Origin: Bacillota bacterium
Lineage (GTDB): Bacteria; Bacillota_C; Negativicutes; Sporomusales; Sporomusaceae
NCBI GenBank assembly: GCA_023441125.1
Contig: JAEZQV010000002.1
Coordinates: 1 to 8,515 of the forward strand
Reading direction: 5' to 3'
Length of the DNA: 8,515 bases
In this document: positions 1 to 5,598 of the stretch, one piece after another
Position numbering within the stretch: the stretch's first letter is position 1
Layout: every line of letters begins with the position of its first letter
Made by a program: the position numbers and the translations under genes
Notes under the pieces: model-generated
What the model was told of the DNA's origin: nothing
Database searches by the model: none
What the model saw: only the letters and a program-made list of their open reading frames with translations

Positions 1-1505
1 AGCAGCTCATATTTTTGCTGCTGGCTGTGTATCTGGGCACGGCTGCACTGTCTGCCGGGGAGGGCTGGCTGATTGTAGGCGTATCCCAGCGGCTGGTGGC
101 TGTCCTGCGCCGGGAACTGTTTACCAAGCTGCAGAAGGTTCCGTTGGTATATATCGATACCCAAGGCCACGGTGATGTTATGAGCCGCTTTACCAATGAC
201 GTTGATATTGTGAGTACAACGGTTTCACAAGCGGCCAGCCAGGTGATGGGCGGCTCGATCGCACTTGTTGGTTCACTGGTCATGATGCTGGGACTGAGTC
301 CGCTCCTGACGCTGGCTGCTATGATTACGGTGCCGCTGTTGGTTTTGCTGACCAAGGCAATTTCCCGGCGGACCGGACAATTGTTTAAAGAACAGCAGGA
401 TCAGTTAGGCCGTCTCAATGCCCATGCTGAAGAAACTATCAGCGGGATTGAAGTGATTAAAGCCTATAATCATGAGGCCAAAGCCATTACCGAATTCAAC
501 CTGATTAATGACCAGCTCTGCCAGGTGGGGCTTAAGGCGCAAATCTGGTCGGGATTTTTAATGCCGATTATGAATGTTATCAGCAATCTGGGTTTTGCCG
601 CCATTGCCATCGTCGGCGGTATTCTGGCCGTCAATCAGGGGATTACCGTCGGCGTCATCGCCAGTTTCCTTGGCTATTCCCGCCAGTTTATCCGGCCGCT
701 CAATGACCTGGGCAATACCTTTAATACCCTCCAGTCAGGCGTCGCCGGTGCCGAACGGGTCCTTGAACTGCTGGATACCGCCGAGGAACCGCCGGATTCG
801 CCCGGCGCGGCGGTGCTGCACAAGCCGCGGGGCGAAGTGATCTTTGACAGGGTTTCCTTTGGCTACCGGCCGGACCGGCCAATTTTGCATGCTATTAGTT
901 TTACAGCCGCCGCCGGCAGCAGTATTGCCCTCATCGGCCCGACCGGCGCCGGCAAGACGACCATCGTCAATCTGTTAACCCGTTTTTATGACGTTACCGG
1001 CGGAACCATTTATATTGACGGGCGGGATATCCGTGATTATACCAGAGACAGCGTGCGCAGCGCGTTCGGCATTGTCCTGCAGGATACCTACCTGTTCTCG
1101 GGGACGATCCGGGATAACATCCGTTATGGCCGGCCGGACGCATCCGACACGGAAGTGGCGGCCGCAGCCGCCAAAGCCAATGCGGCCGGGTTTATTGAGC
1201 GCTTCCCACTGGGGTATGAAACCGAACTGACGGAAAACGGCAGTAACTTAAGTCAGGGACAGCGGCAATTGTTGGCCATTGCCCGGGTTATCCTGGCTGA
1301 CCCCTCCATCTTGGTGCTGGATGAAGCCACCAGCAGCATTGACACCCGGACGGAAGGGTATATTCAGGCTGCGTTGAAGACCATTATGCAGGGCCGGACC
1401 ACGTTTATTATCGCCCACCGTTTAAACACCATCCGGGATGTGGACATGGTGCTGGAAATCCAAGACGGCAGAATTGCCGCCCAAAAACTGCGGCAGCAAG
1501 CCTAA
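1..1505 (+). CDS. ABC exporter half-transporter, permease fused to ATPase (5' end outside window)
   Basis: This is an inner-membrane ABC exporter subunit, with a type-1 transmembrane domain followed by an ATPase domain. The reading frame is open from base 3, so the true start lies left of the window. Residues below are counted from a TTG at 15. Hydrophobic segments occur near residues 1-20, 77-118 and 178-215. The ATPase domain shows Walker A GPTGAGKTT (from G308), the Q-loop (Q356), a signature SQGQ (413-416, in place of SGGQ, common in this exporter class), Walker B LVLDE with catalytic E437, and the H-loop H468. All catalytic residues are present, so the domain should be active. About 500 residues are visible; family members are usually 570-620 residues, so roughly 80-120 are missing. 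Such exporters work as homo- or heterodimers, and a partner gene may lie upstream. The substrate cannot be told; multidrug or lipid export is typical of the class. Confidence 0.95.
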   Translation, partial: QLIFLLLAVYLGTAALSAGEGWLIVGVSQRLVAVLRRELFTKLQKVPLVYIDTQGHGDVMSRFTNDVDIVSTTVSQAASQVMGGSIALVGSLVMMLGLSPLLTLAAMITVPLLVLLTKAISRRTGQLFKEQQDQLGRLNAHAEETISGIEVIKAYNHEAKAITEFNLINDQLCQVGLKAQIWSGFLMPIMNVISNLGFAAIAIVGGILAVNQGITVGVIASFLGYSRQFIRPLNDLGNTFNTLQSGVAGAERVLELLDTAEEPPDSPGAAVLHKPRGEVIFDRVSFGYRPDRPILHAISFTAAAGSSIALIGPTGAGKTTIVNLLTRFYDVTGGTIYIDGRDIRDYTRDSVRSAFGIVLQDTYLFSGTIRDNIRYGRPDASDTEVAAAAAKANAAGFIERFPLGYETELTENGSNLSQGQRQLLAIARVILADPSILVLDEATSSIDTRTEGYIQAALKTIMQGRTTFIIAHRLNTIRDVDMVLEIQDGRIAAQKLRQQA

Positions 1506-1559
1506 GCTGCGGGCGCGGCTGCCCTTCAAGCCAGGCAAGCGCCGGCCGGCAAACGAAAA

Positions 1560-1592
1560 AAAAGCCTGTGTGGAGGCGGCACACAGGCTTTT
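1560..1592. terminator. Bidirectional intrinsic terminator between convergent genes
   Basis: A perfect 13-bp stem (1560-1572 with 1580-1592, AAAAGCCTGTGTG and its complement) closes a 7-base loop. The plus-strand stem ends in TTTT. On the minus strand the stem is followed by a run of T (complement of the A-run from 1556). It can therefore end both the ABC exporter transcript (+) and the DUF3786 transcript (-). Confidence 0.88.
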
Positions 1593-1615
1593 AGAGGTTG
1601 TTCACTCGGCTGGCT

Positions 1616-2260
1616 TTACCAAATATCATGGCCGCGCTGGGATTCGGGGGCCGCGAGTTTAATCAGCTTGGTGGCGAGATAGCCGCCGAGGCCGATGACG
1701 CTCTCAATATGCAAAAAATGCTCGATGGACGGATCAAACAGAATGGTGGCATTGGCTGAGATTTCTTCGTCCCCTTCCCAGACCACCGCGCAAAGCGGAA
1801 TTTTCGGCAAGACCTGAAAGACGGCCGAGGCATCGCCGAACTGAGCCTGCTGGCCGCCGAGCTGTTTGGCGCATTCTAAAAGCAGTGCCGGCTGGTGCCC
1901 GAAACTTCGGATCAGGCCACAGATGGATTCTTTGTGAAAAGCCGGATAAAAGAGCATGCCGCCGTTGGGGATTTCCTTCAGGCTGACCCATTTATGAACC
2001 GGTTCGGCCCTGACTTCAAAAAATGTGAGATAGTGGAGGATGAGTATGGACGCGCCGATGCCGGGAACTTGCCCGTCTGTTGCCTTGGTGATGCTTTGCC
2101 GGCTGCAGTCGACAAGAAAGTTTTCATTAAAAAACGGCACAATAAACTGCTGTTGGTCGTTCAGGTAGGTGACGTTCATGGCGGCGGCAATTTCGGCCGG
2201 ATCTTTTCGTTTCAGGTCCTCCCAGCCTTTGTCGTAGGCAATACGATAATTTGTTTCCAG
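1616..2260 (-). CDS. DUF3786 domain protein, probable CTG start
   Basis: This protein of unknown function has the DUF3786 pattern: an ILHYL segment, a WVSLKEIPNGGMLFYPAF stretch, a central GGQQAQFGDASAVFQVLPKIPL region, then WEGDEEISANATILFD. I recognise the family from recall, not from a search. An ATG at 2179 gives only 187 residues and has no ribosome binding site. The frame stays open upstream and encodes a plausible amino terminus (ETNYRIAYDKGWEDLKRKD). An ideal AAGGAGG (2274-2268) lies seven bases before an in-frame CTG at 2260. Between the upstream in-frame stop (2296-2294) and the ATG at 2179 there is no ATG, GTG or TTG. A 214-residue protein starting at CTG is therefore favoured. It appears monocistronic, convergent with the ABC gene and divergent from the sigma gene. 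DUF3786 proteins often occur in anaerobes; no biochemical role is assigned here. Confidence 0.82.
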   Translation of the reverse strand: METNYRIAYDKGWEDLKRKDPAEIAAAMNVTYLNDQQQFIVPFFNENFLVDCSRQSITKATDGQVPGIGASILILHYLTFFEVRAEPVHKWVSLKEIPNGGMLFYPAFHKESICGLIRSFGHQPALLLECAKQLGGQQAQFGDASAVFQVLPKIPLCAVVWEGDEEISANATILFDPSIEHFLHIESVIGLGGYLATKLIKLAAPESQRGHDIW

Positions 2261-2266
2261 ATAAAT

Positions 2267-2274
2267 CCCTCCTT
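2267..2274 (-). promoter_or_regulatory. Strong ribosome binding site that places the CTG start of the DUF3786 gene
   Basis: The minus strand reads AAGGAGGG here, followed by ATTTAT and then CTG at 2260. Its spacing to the CTG is optimal, it is too close to an ATT at 2266, and it is about 90 bases from the first ATG (2179). It is the main reason for the chosen start. Confidence 0.7.
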
Positions 2275-2303
2275 GTTGTCGTAGGCACCGTACTTAACAT
2301 TCT

Positions 2304-2312
2304 TGCTATAAT
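2304..2312 (+). promoter_or_regulatory. Candidate extended -10 promoter for the sigma-factor cluster
   Basis: The plus strand reads TTGCTATAAT, a perfect TATAAT preceded by TG one base upstream. No good -35 box is seen 16-18 bases before it, which an extended -10 can tolerate. It would give a 5' leader of roughly 150 bases before the sigma gene. It lies next to the opposite-strand promoter for the DUF3786 gene. Confidence 0.4.
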
Positions 2313-2316
2313 TGGA

Positions 2317-2345
2317 AATATATACGATCCGGTGATTTTATGCAA
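2317..2345 (-). promoter_or_regulatory. Candidate sigma-A promoter for the DUF3786 gene
   Basis: On the minus strand TTGCAT (2345-2340) and TATATT (2322-2317) are separated by 17 bases. The -10 box is a 5/6 match and the -35 box only 3/6. It lies about 40 bases upstream of the ribosome binding site. This is a sequence pattern only. Confidence 0.45.
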
Positions 2346-2466
2346 GGCCTGCAGCCAGGAAAATTAATTTAAGTTTTTTGTTGCTTGCTGCAATAAAACG
2401 CCTGTTGTTTCGTCTTAAGAGTAATGGCAGCCTACCGGCTAATGGCGCGGGGAGAACGGAGAGGTT

Positions 2467-3000
2467 ATGTACGACCGGAAAAAGGATCTGATGGAAACGG
2501 TCCTGGATGAGCAGGAAAATTTTTTGCGGTGTGTGCGGCGGCGAATAACAGATATATCGGATATGGATGCCGAAGATATCGTAGCCGATGTCGTTTTTAA
2601 CCTGTACAACAAGATCAGCATTGAGCACCAGGTTGAAAGCATTCTGGCTTATGCCTACCGTTCGGTCCGGAACCGGATCGCCGATTATTTCCGGCAATCC
2701 CCAAGGGCGGTATCGCTGGATAAACCTGACGCGTCTTCCGGTTTGCCCTTGGCGGCCGTTATTCCCGATCCGCAGGCCGATATTGCCAGTAAAGTGGAAG
2801 CTAAAGAAAGAAAACGGCAGCTGTATGCGGCGCTTATGGCGTTAGAGCCTAAACAGCGGGCCGTATGGGTGGCCACGGAAATCGAAGGCTATAGCTTTAA
2901 AGAACTGTCCGCAAAATGGGGCGAGCCCATCGGTACGCTGTTATCCCGGAAAAGCCGGGCAACGAAAGCATTGCAGGCAAGCTTAACAGAGGAGATGTAA
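2467..3000 (+). CDS. ECF-like sigma-70 family RNA polymerase sigma factor
   Basis: This 177-residue protein has the two-domain layout of a group 4 (ECF) sigma factor. Region 2 spans about residues 15-80, including DAEDIVADVVFNLY and the region 2.4-like YAYRSVRNRIADYFR. A linker follows, then region 4 at about 117-170, with LEPKQRAVWVATEIEGYSFKELSAKWGEP and a helix-turn-helix ending in SRKSRATKAL. It should direct RNA polymerase to a small set of promoters. The ATG at 2467 has GGAGAGG only two bases before it. An in-frame ATG at 2491, with AAAAAGGA upstream, is an alternative that would shorten the protein by eight residues. A small membrane protein gene starts 12 bases after the stop, so the pair is probably co-transcribed. 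No classical zinc-binding anti-sigma factor is encoded nearby. Confidence 0.88.
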   Translation: MYDRKKDLMETVLDEQENFLRCVRRRITDISDMDAEDIVADVVFNLYNKISIEHQVESILAYAYRSVRNRIADYFRQSPRAVSLDKPDASSGLPLAAVIPDPQADIASKVEAKERKRQLYAALMALEPKQRAVWVATEIEGYSFKELSAKWGEPIGTLLSRKSRATKALQASLTEEM

Positions 3001-3012
3001 GGAGGCTGGCAT

Positions 3013-3408
3013 ATGAAACTTCACGGCAATCAGTGTGTATCCAGAGGCAAAATCATGATAATTCATGTATTGGCAGGCATGGTGCTGTCGCTTATTTTTG
3101 GCCTGATCTTTGGTTATTTTGTCATGCTGCTCTGGAACAATCTGCTGCCGGCCATCTTTGGCTGGAAAGAGATTACATACTGGCAGGGTGCGGGTTTGGT
3201 TATCATGTTCCGGCTGCTGTTTGGCTCTCATGGCTACTATAAGTCCGGCCATGACTGGGAAAAAGCGGCTGCGGCGGCTGCCGGCCCTGCTCACCGCTCT
3301 ATGAGCGAGCGCGATGGGTATTACCGGACCTGGTGGGAACAGGAAGGCCGGGCGGCTTTTCAACAGTATGCTGATAAACGGGATAATCAGGATAAGCAAC
3401 TAAAATAA
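3013..3408 (+). CDS. Small membrane protein next to ECF sigma factor, possible sigma regulator
   Basis: This 131-residue protein has a strong transmembrane helix at about 16-40 and a second hydrophobic stretch at about 56-71. Between them lies a motif-like stretch, LLWNNLLPAIFGWKEITYWQ, which resembles small proteins I recall beside ECF sigma factors in other bacteria. The tail (75-131) is hydrophilic, with an alanine run (85-90) and aromatic and charged residues. The ATG at 3013 has AAGGAGG (2999-3005) with 7-base spacing. A further ATG at 3055 lacks as good a site. Position suggests it holds, senses for, or modulates the sigma factor at the membrane, but it has no recognisable anti-sigma domain, so that role is an inference from context. 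Confidence 0.78.
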   Translation: MKLHGNQCVSRGKIMIIHVLAGMVLSLIFGLIFGYFVMLLWNNLLPAIFGWKEITYWQGAGLVIMFRLLFGSHGYYKSGHDWEKAAAAAAGPAHRSMSERDGYYRTWWEQEGRAAFQQYADKRDNQDKQLK

Positions 3409-3427
3409 TATCTTTGGAGGGATTACT

Positions 3428-3787
3428 ATGGTTGATGAAAAAATAGTTGAGGCGTTTCACCTGATGTGGGGGAATTTTCCGGAGCCGGTTATGCTGGTGC
3501 ATAAAACCCGCGAAATTCTGGCTGTTAATGAAGCCTGTAGCAAGGCCGGCGGCCAGGTGGGCATAAAATGCTCTTCCATCGGTTCGCCGGAGCGGCATCA
3601 GCGCTGTCGTGCCAATCAGGCGCTGGCCTCGCAGCAGGCTGCTTACTCGAAAACGGAAGCGAACGGGAAAACAGTAATCGGGTTTTGGATTCCTGTTGCC
3701 GGCCAGCCGGATATCTACGTTCATTTTGGGGTGGGAACTATGATTGATTATGACAAGGAGGCTAGTTGCCAGCCTCAGCCGGGCTGA
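3428..3787 (+). CDS. Short PAS-like protein with three clustered cysteines
   Basis: This 119-residue soluble protein looks like a minimal PAS-type fold. An opening helix and strand (EAFHLMWGNFPEPVMLVHK) lead to REILAVNEAC, which matches the usual PAS beginning where a strand is followed by N-x-A. It ends in a strand pair around GKTVIGFWIPV and DIYVHFGVG. Cysteines at 37, 48 and 60 lie in the helical part where PAS proteins hold cofactors, and H57 is adjacent. That would suit redox, metal or haem sensing, but none of these is demonstrated. The ribosome binding site is GGAGGG (3417-3422), and the ATG at 3428 is 19 bases after the preceding stop. It is probably the last gene of the sigma-factor cluster and may provide its sensory input. 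The family name is uncertain. Confidence 0.75.
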   Translation: MVDEKIVEAFHLMWGNFPEPVMLVHKTREILAVNEACSKAGGQVGIKCSSIGSPERHQRCRANQALASQQAAYSKTEANGKTVIGFWIPVAGQPDIYVHFGVGTMIDYDKEASCQPQPG

Positions 3788-3804
3788 GCCCAACGGCGGC
3801 GGAC

Positions 3805-3835
3805 AGAACGGACCTGTGCTAGCCAGGTCCGTTCT
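3805..3835 (+). terminator. Intrinsic terminator after the sigma-factor cluster
   Basis: A perfect 12-bp stem (3805-3816 with 3824-3835, AGAACGGACCTG and its complement) closes a 7-base loop. It is followed by TTGTTCTG, a moderately T-rich tail. The minus-strand side has no T-run, so termination of the convergent rex transcript here is less certain. Confidence 0.75.
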
Positions 3836-3869
3836 TGTTCTGCTACAATGATGCAGCCGGTTAGCACCG

Positions 3870-4517
3870 TCACCGGACCCGGCGGTCTTCCGCCGGCGGA
3901 CGGCTAAGGGCAAAAGTCAGCTGGCTGAGCAGCGAGGCCATGTTCAACTGCGTAATCACGATCGATTGAGGCGCAAAAATCGGCGCGGAAGAAAGGTTGA
4001 CAATGCCCTTAATTCCGGACTTGATTAACTGGTCGGCAACTTCCTGGACATAAGCCGGCGGGACGGCGATTATGCCAATGGTTATTTTTCGGCTGTCAAT
4101 GATCTCCTTAATGTTGTCGATGGCCTCAACGGCTAAGTCCAAATCAGGGATAAATACACCGTAATTTTGCTTATTTAAATCAATGACAGCCAAAATTTCG
4201 ATTGCCGCCAGAAAGGCGGGGTAGGACACCGGTACGCCCAGCCCGACCAGGACGGTATTCCAAGTAGTATTGTAACCAAGAATTTTTTCAATCCGCTGGA
4301 GCAGATAGTCGATCTTATAGCCAACGCCTTTGATGCCAAATTCGCCAAAATAGGCAAAGTCCCGGCGAATGAGGTGTGACGATATGCCGGTTCGCCGGCC
4401 CAGTTCACCGGAGATGCAAAGATCGCGGCCGGCTTCCTGCATCAGTTTCAATACACTGTGATATAAAGCCAGTCTGTGAATGGTATGTTTGGATATACCG
4501 TCCCTGTCAATTAGCAT
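3870..4517 (-). CDS. rex: Rex-family redox-sensing transcriptional repressor, divergent NAD(H) site
   Basis: Rex repressors bind DNA as dimers and release it when NADH rises. This 215-residue protein has the usual length and order. An N-terminal winged helix contains ISGELGRRTGISSHLIRRDF and AYFGEFGIKGVGY (about 35-67), close to the family's RKDLSyFGefGxxGxGY. It is followed by a Rossmann domain with IAVPPAYVQEVADQLIKSGIKGIVN and a C-terminal helix (LLSQLTFAL). The nucleotide loop is odd: residues 92-97 read GLGVPV where the family has GxGxLG, so the third glycine is lost. The following helix looks about four residues short, and the usual NFAP motif is NLSSAP (174-179). D113 after the second strand, expected to hold the ribose, is kept. 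The ATG at 4517 has GGAGGGG five bases before it. Open codons back to 4676 run into the upstream terminator and are not counted. The gene is preceded by a ZTP riboswitch and a Rex-like operator. Confidence 0.92.
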   Translation of the reverse strand: MLIDRDGISKHTIHRLALYHSVLKLMQEAGRDLCISGELGRRTGISSHLIRRDFAYFGEFGIKGVGYKIDYLLQRIEKILGYNTTWNTVLVGLGVPVSYPAFLAAIEILAVIDLNKQNYGVFIPDLDLAVEAIDNIKEIIDSRKITIGIIAVPPAYVQEVADQLIKSGIKGIVNLSSAPIFAPQSIVITQLNMASLLSQLTFALSRPPAEDRRVR

Positions 4518-4650
4518 GGTGACCCCTCCACTATTGGTATAGTATAGCCCAGGGTAAAAAACGACGAATCTACGAGTTGACAGTATCTTCTGTAAATATG
4601 CGCTCCTGAGGGAAAGAATAGTGGTGCTGGCACGGCGGTGTTTGCTACAA

Positions 4651-4700
4651 AACAAAAAACCGCCCGGACCATACACTTACGTGATAACTGCCCAGACGGT
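4651..4700 (-). terminator. Riboswitch-controlled intrinsic terminator upstream of rex
   Basis: On the minus strand ACCGTCTGGGC (4700-4690) pairs with GTCCGGGCGGT (4669-4659) over 11 positions, including three G-U pairs, around a 20-base loop. TTTTTGTTTTG follows. The 5' arm contains the conserved CCGYCUGGGC core of the ZTP aptamer, so aptamer and terminator are mutually exclusive. This predicts that ligand binding allows read-through (an ON switch). Confidence 0.85.
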
Positions 4701-4765
4701 CGACATTTTCAAGATCTGTACTCCGTGTGGTAAACTCCACTGAACCGTCAGTAGTACAAATCCAA
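4686..4765 (-). promoter_or_regulatory. ZTP (pfl) riboswitch aptamer in the rex leader
   Basis: Read on the minus strand, all core parts of a ZTP aptamer appear in order. The P1 5' arm is GATTTGTACT (4762-4753). Next come ACTGACGG (4752-4745, the CUGGCG position), a P2 hairpin GTGG-AGTTTA-CCAC (4740-4727) and ACGGAG (4726-4721, the GGGGAG position). The P1 3' arm AGTACAGATC (4722-4713) pairs with the first arm over ten positions with one G-U. After a short linker comes CCGTCTGGGC (4699-4690), the hallmark CCGCCUGGGC with one change. GACGG in the first loop can pair with CCGTC, the expected pseudoknot; relative to the consensus GGC/GCC this is a compensatory change. Family knowledge: ZTP riboswitches sense ZTP/ZMP and usually control purine and folate genes. 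Here the downstream gene is rex, 173 bases beyond the aptamer core. No covariance-model search was run. Confidence 0.87.
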
Positions 4766-4772
4766 TATTTTA

Positions 4773-4794
4773 CTTTGTACATATTGTAACAAAG
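4773..4794. promoter_or_regulatory. Rex-like operator overlapping the -10 box
   Basis: The 18-base core 4775-4792 reads TTGTACATATTGTAACAA on the plus strand. It matches the clostridial Rex consensus TTGTTAA-N4-TTAACAA at 11 of 14 positions. Flanking bases extend the inverted repeat to CTTTGT-N10-ACAAAG. It covers the whole -10 hexamer (4783-4788) of the rex leader promoter, so bound Rex would block initiation. Autoregulation is the simple reading; control by a second, canonical Rex elsewhere in the genome is also possible. Confidence 0.65.
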
Positions 4795-4811
4795 TATTTG
4801 GCAAGCGTCAA
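4783..4811 (-). promoter_or_regulatory. Sigma-A promoter for the riboswitch-rex transcript
   Basis: The minus strand has TTGACG (4811-4806) and TACAAT (4788-4783) with a 17-base spacer, each a 5/6 match. Transcription should begin near 4776, about 14 bases before P1 of the ZTP aptamer, which is the expected geometry. The plus-strand area 4812-4876 shows no other feature. Confidence 0.8.
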
Positions 4812-4876
4812 TCTAATAATAATTTTAAAATTTGTGGCTTTCACCAGCTGCTTTGCCGTTATTAACCTTAGCAGTC

Positions 4877-4904
4877 TTGATTTTTTGCCGGGAACTATTA
4901 TACT
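4877..4904 (+). promoter_or_regulatory. Promoter for the secreted-protein gene
   Basis: TTGATT (4877-4882) and TATACT (4899-4904) are separated by 16 bases. The predicted start near 4911 leaves a leader of about 58 bases before the TTG start. The leader begins with a hairpin and repeated AATATTGGG. Confidence 0.6.
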
Positions 4905-4909
4905 ATAAG

Positions 4910-4948
4910 AATATTGGGCCGGCACAATGCCGGTTCAACAATATTGGG
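4910..4948 (+). repeat. Paired AATATTGGG repeats flanking a GC-rich hairpin
   Basis: AATATTGGG occurs at 4910-4918 and 4940-4948, exactly 30 bases apart. Between them CCGGC (4919-4923) and GCCGG (4929-4933) form a 5-bp hairpin around ACAAT. Because AATATT is its own complement, the outer copies can also pair in RNA. The element starts at the predicted transcription start, so it may be a 5' stabilising stem or a protein-binding site. Confidence 0.6.
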
Positions 4949-4968
4949 TTACGACGAGGTGAATCGCT

Positions 4969-5499
4969 TTGAAAAGAATTGCTTGCAGCTTATTGTTTCT
5001 GCTGCTGATGTTCAGCTTTGGGGTTTGTGCCGCCTCCCCGATGGAGAGCAATGCCACGGCCGCAGTTGCCCTGTACATTGATACCTCCGGGCATTACGTA
5101 CCGGGCATGGATTTATTAAATAAAGCGCTCAATGAAGTGATCCGTTTTAAGATCAACGCCCTGATGCTGGGCAGCGAGGTCCAATCGGGCAATGAAGTGC
5201 TGCGGGACTTAAGCCGGTGCAACATAAGTTCGGCTGGTGATGCAACCGCCGAGTCGCTTGCCGCTTATGGCAACCTGCGGCATGTCAATAACATTATTTT
5301 GTTCTCGGTTCGTCCCCTGGACGTGGCATTGGACTTAAAACTCTACTCTACTGTCGACAAGGAATTTATTGTGGATAAAACCATTACCCGTCCCGATGGG
5401 GCCGAAACGCTTTCTACGGTCGAGACCCTGTCCAATATGGTTGGGAGCGAGGTTGACCAGGCTTTACAACTGGTGAAAAAAACCGTCGCTGTTTTGTAA
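4969..5499 (+). CDS. Secreted protein of unknown function
   Basis: This 176-residue protein starts at TTG (4969), seven bases or so after GAGGTGA (4956-4962). The N-terminus is a clear signal peptide: basic MKR, a hydrophobic core (about residues 7-18) and a likely type I cleavage after VCA at 21. C20 does not sit in a good lipobox because V precedes it. The mature part is about 155 residues, mixed alpha/beta, with no catalytic motif I recognise. A region such as NIILFSVRPLDVALDLKLYS followed by a C-terminal helix gives a general resemblance to small periplasmic or cell-envelope proteins, which is too weak to name a family. It has its own promoter and a terminator at 5532-5562, and appears monocistronic. 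It lies between the rex control region and metF without an evident functional link. Confidence 0.8.
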   Translation: MKRIACSLLFLLLMFSFGVCAASPMESNATAAVALYIDTSGHYVPGMDLLNKALNEVIRFKINALMLGSEVQSGNEVLRDLSRCNISSAGDATAESLAAYGNLRHVNNIILFSVRPLDVALDLKLYSTVDKEFIVDKTITRPDGAETLSTVETLSNMVGSEVDQALQLVKKTVAVL

Positions 5500-5531
5500 A
5501 GGACTTACGTTGCCGGACGAAGAGTTTCATG

Positions 5532-5562
5532 GACCATGTTGAGGCACTGGCGAAACATGGTC
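5532..5562 (+). terminator. Intrinsic terminator after the secreted-protein gene
   Basis: GACCATGTT (5532-5540) pairs perfectly with AACATGGTC (5554-5562), with a 13-base loop, followed by TTTTGCTGTTT. It separates the secreted-protein gene from metF. Confidence 0.8.
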
Positions 5563-5570
5563 TTTTGCTG

Positions 5571-5598
5571 TTTACGGCACCGTACTTGATGATATAAT
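5571..5598 (+). promoter_or_regulatory. Promoter for metF
   Basis: TTTACG (5571-5576, 4/6) and a perfect TATAAT (5593-5598) are separated by 16 bases. The predicted start near 5605 gives a leader of about 38 bases. Confidence 0.6.

Noticed and set aside
1895..2284. 129-codon plus-strand open frame opposite the DUF3786 gene
   Set aside because: Antisense to a gene with clear family motifs and its own ribosome site.
3299..3913. 204-codon minus-strand open frame across the membrane and PAS-like genes
   Set aside because: It overlaps three better-supported genes and a terminator; the composition is that of an antisense artefact.
4540..4550. Internal rex promoter at TATACTATACC just before the ribosome site
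   Set aside because: No matching -35 box, and the start would fall almost on the ribosome binding site. It remains a minor possibility.
4577..4582. Perfect plus-strand TTGACA in the rex leader
   Set aside because: No -10 box at 15-19 bases, and no plus-strand gene closely downstream.
4518..4676. Upstream extension of rex by 53 open codons to an ATG at 4676
   Set aside because: The ATG lies inside the loop region of the terminator, there is no suitable ribosome site, and the family N-terminus begins at the ATG at 4517, which has a strong GGAGGGG.
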